A stretch of DNA of 6,683 nucleotides, from contig JAADIW010000123.1 in the NCBI GenBank assembly GCA_013151115.1, positions 6,055-12,737 on the forward strand. Reading direction: 5' to 3'. Below the pieces are notes generated by a model that worked only from the letters and a program-made list of their open reading frames with translations, did no database searches and was not told where the DNA came from. Source of the DNA: Caldisericota bacterium. GTDB lineage: Bacteria > Bipolaricaulota > Bipolaricaulia > Bipolaricaulales > Bipolaricaulaceae. Of this stretch, positions 6,128 to 6,683 are shown piece by piece (position 1 is the first letter of the stretch; each line of letters starts with the position of its first letter). A program made the position numbers and the translations under genes.

Positions 6128-6683
6128 TTTTTTCGTACGCCCCGGGGCGTGCGATCCCCGAGGCCGAACTCGGGGAGAAGCTGCGGGACGCCCTGGCGAG
6201 GATCGGGAAGGGGGGCGAACGGTGGCTCGTCATCGTGCCCGACGACACCCGTACCCTCCCCATGCCGGTGATCTTCTCCGCCCTGGTAGGGGAGCTCGCC
6301 CCCAGGGTGAAGGAGCTCGCGTTCCTCATCGCCCTGGGGACCCACCCCCCCATGACCGATGAACAGCTGGACGGGCATTTCGGTCCCACGTGGCGCCGGC
6401 ACCCCGGGGTGAAGATCTTCCAACACCGGTGGGACGACCCCGCGGCCCTCAAGGAGATCGGGCGGATCACTGCCGAGGAGATGCAGGCGATCTCGCGGGG
6501 GCTCCTCGGGGTGGAGGTGCCGGTGGAGATAAACCGGCTGGTGTTGGAGTACGACCGGCTCCTGATCGTGAACCCGGTCTTCCCCCATGAGGTGATCGGG
6601 TTCTCGGGGGGGCACAAGTACTTCTTCCCCGGGGTCTCGGGCCCGAGGATGGTGCACGTATCGCATTGGCTGGGGGCCCTGAT
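6124..6683 (+). CDS. LarA-family nickel-pincer racemase/epimerase (DUF2088), N-terminal part, cut by the window edge
   Basis: There are 186 complete codons before the right edge, and I translated them by hand. The start is GTG at 6124, inside the GTGA overlap with the gnd stop, with GGGAGG 7 nt upstream. The protein begins MIFSYAPGRAIPEAELGEKL. It then shows VIVPDDTRTLPMP (substrate arginine R43), IALGTHPPMT (H74), and NPVFPHEVIGFSGGHKYFFPG with H155 and K165, followed by VHVSHW with H181. In lactate racemase LarA the equivalent positions are the two catalytic histidines, the lysine that carries the nickel-pincer nucleotide and the nickel-ligand histidine, so the active site looks intact. Family members invert the alpha carbon of hydroxy acids. 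Lactate is only one substrate, and homologues act on others. Its place after gnd suggests a sugar acid, which is inference. The cofactor genes larB, larC and larE are not in the window. I leave the symbol empty because the substrate is unproven. Confidence 0.88.
   Translation, partial: MIFSYAPGRAIPEAELGEKLRDALARIGKGGERWLVIVPDDTRTLPMPVIFSALVGELAPRVKELAFLIALGTHPPMTDEQLDGHFGPTWRRHPGVKIFQHRWDDPAALKEIGRITAEEMQAISRGLLGVEVPVEINRLVLEYDRLLIVNPVFPHEVIGFSGGHKYFFPGVSGPRMVHVSHWLGAL

Overview
This window is a GC-rich bacterial chromosomal segment, densely packed with genes and organised around one divergent intergenic region. It holds two oppositely oriented operon pieces with no mobile element, CRISPR array, rRNA or tRNA that I can see. 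The gene content is a two-subunit-type glycine dehydrogenase, a probably pyrophosphate-linked phosphofructokinase, NADP-type 6-phosphogluconate dehydrogenase and a nickel-pincer LarA homologue. This suits an anaerobic or fermentative, possibly thermophilic lineage. A Bipolaricaulota (OP1)-like origin is a guess from GC content and gene mix, not a demonstrated assignment.

Left part (1-2217, minus strand). Reading from right to left, the genes are dnaB (replicative helicase), gcvH (lipoyl carrier H protein) and gcvPA (glycine dehydrogenase subunit 1), which is cut by the window edge. Gaps are 22 nt between dnaB and gcvH and a 1-nt stop/start overlap between gcvH and gcvPA, so the three are probably one transcript. 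It is unusual for a replicative helicase to lead directly into glycine cleavage genes.

Middle (2218-2461). This 244-bp divergent region carries an AT-richer island with two DnaA-box-like sequences spaced 11 bp apart. It also has a GC hairpin followed, on the minus strand, by a run of six T, and a plausible plus-strand promoter and ribosome binding site for the right operon.

Right part (2462-6683, plus strand). The order is 6-phosphofructokinase, an unassigned HAD-family phosphatase, gnd (6-phosphogluconate dehydrogenase) and a LarA-family (DUF2088) racemase/epimerase cut by the right edge. The last three are joined by ATGA and GTGA overlaps, which suggests translational coupling. Glycolysis and the oxidative pentose phosphate pathway meet in this operon. 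The HAD phosphatase and LarA homologue are the less understood parts, and I infer that they may act on a sugar-acid or hydroxy-acid intermediate linked to the gnd step.
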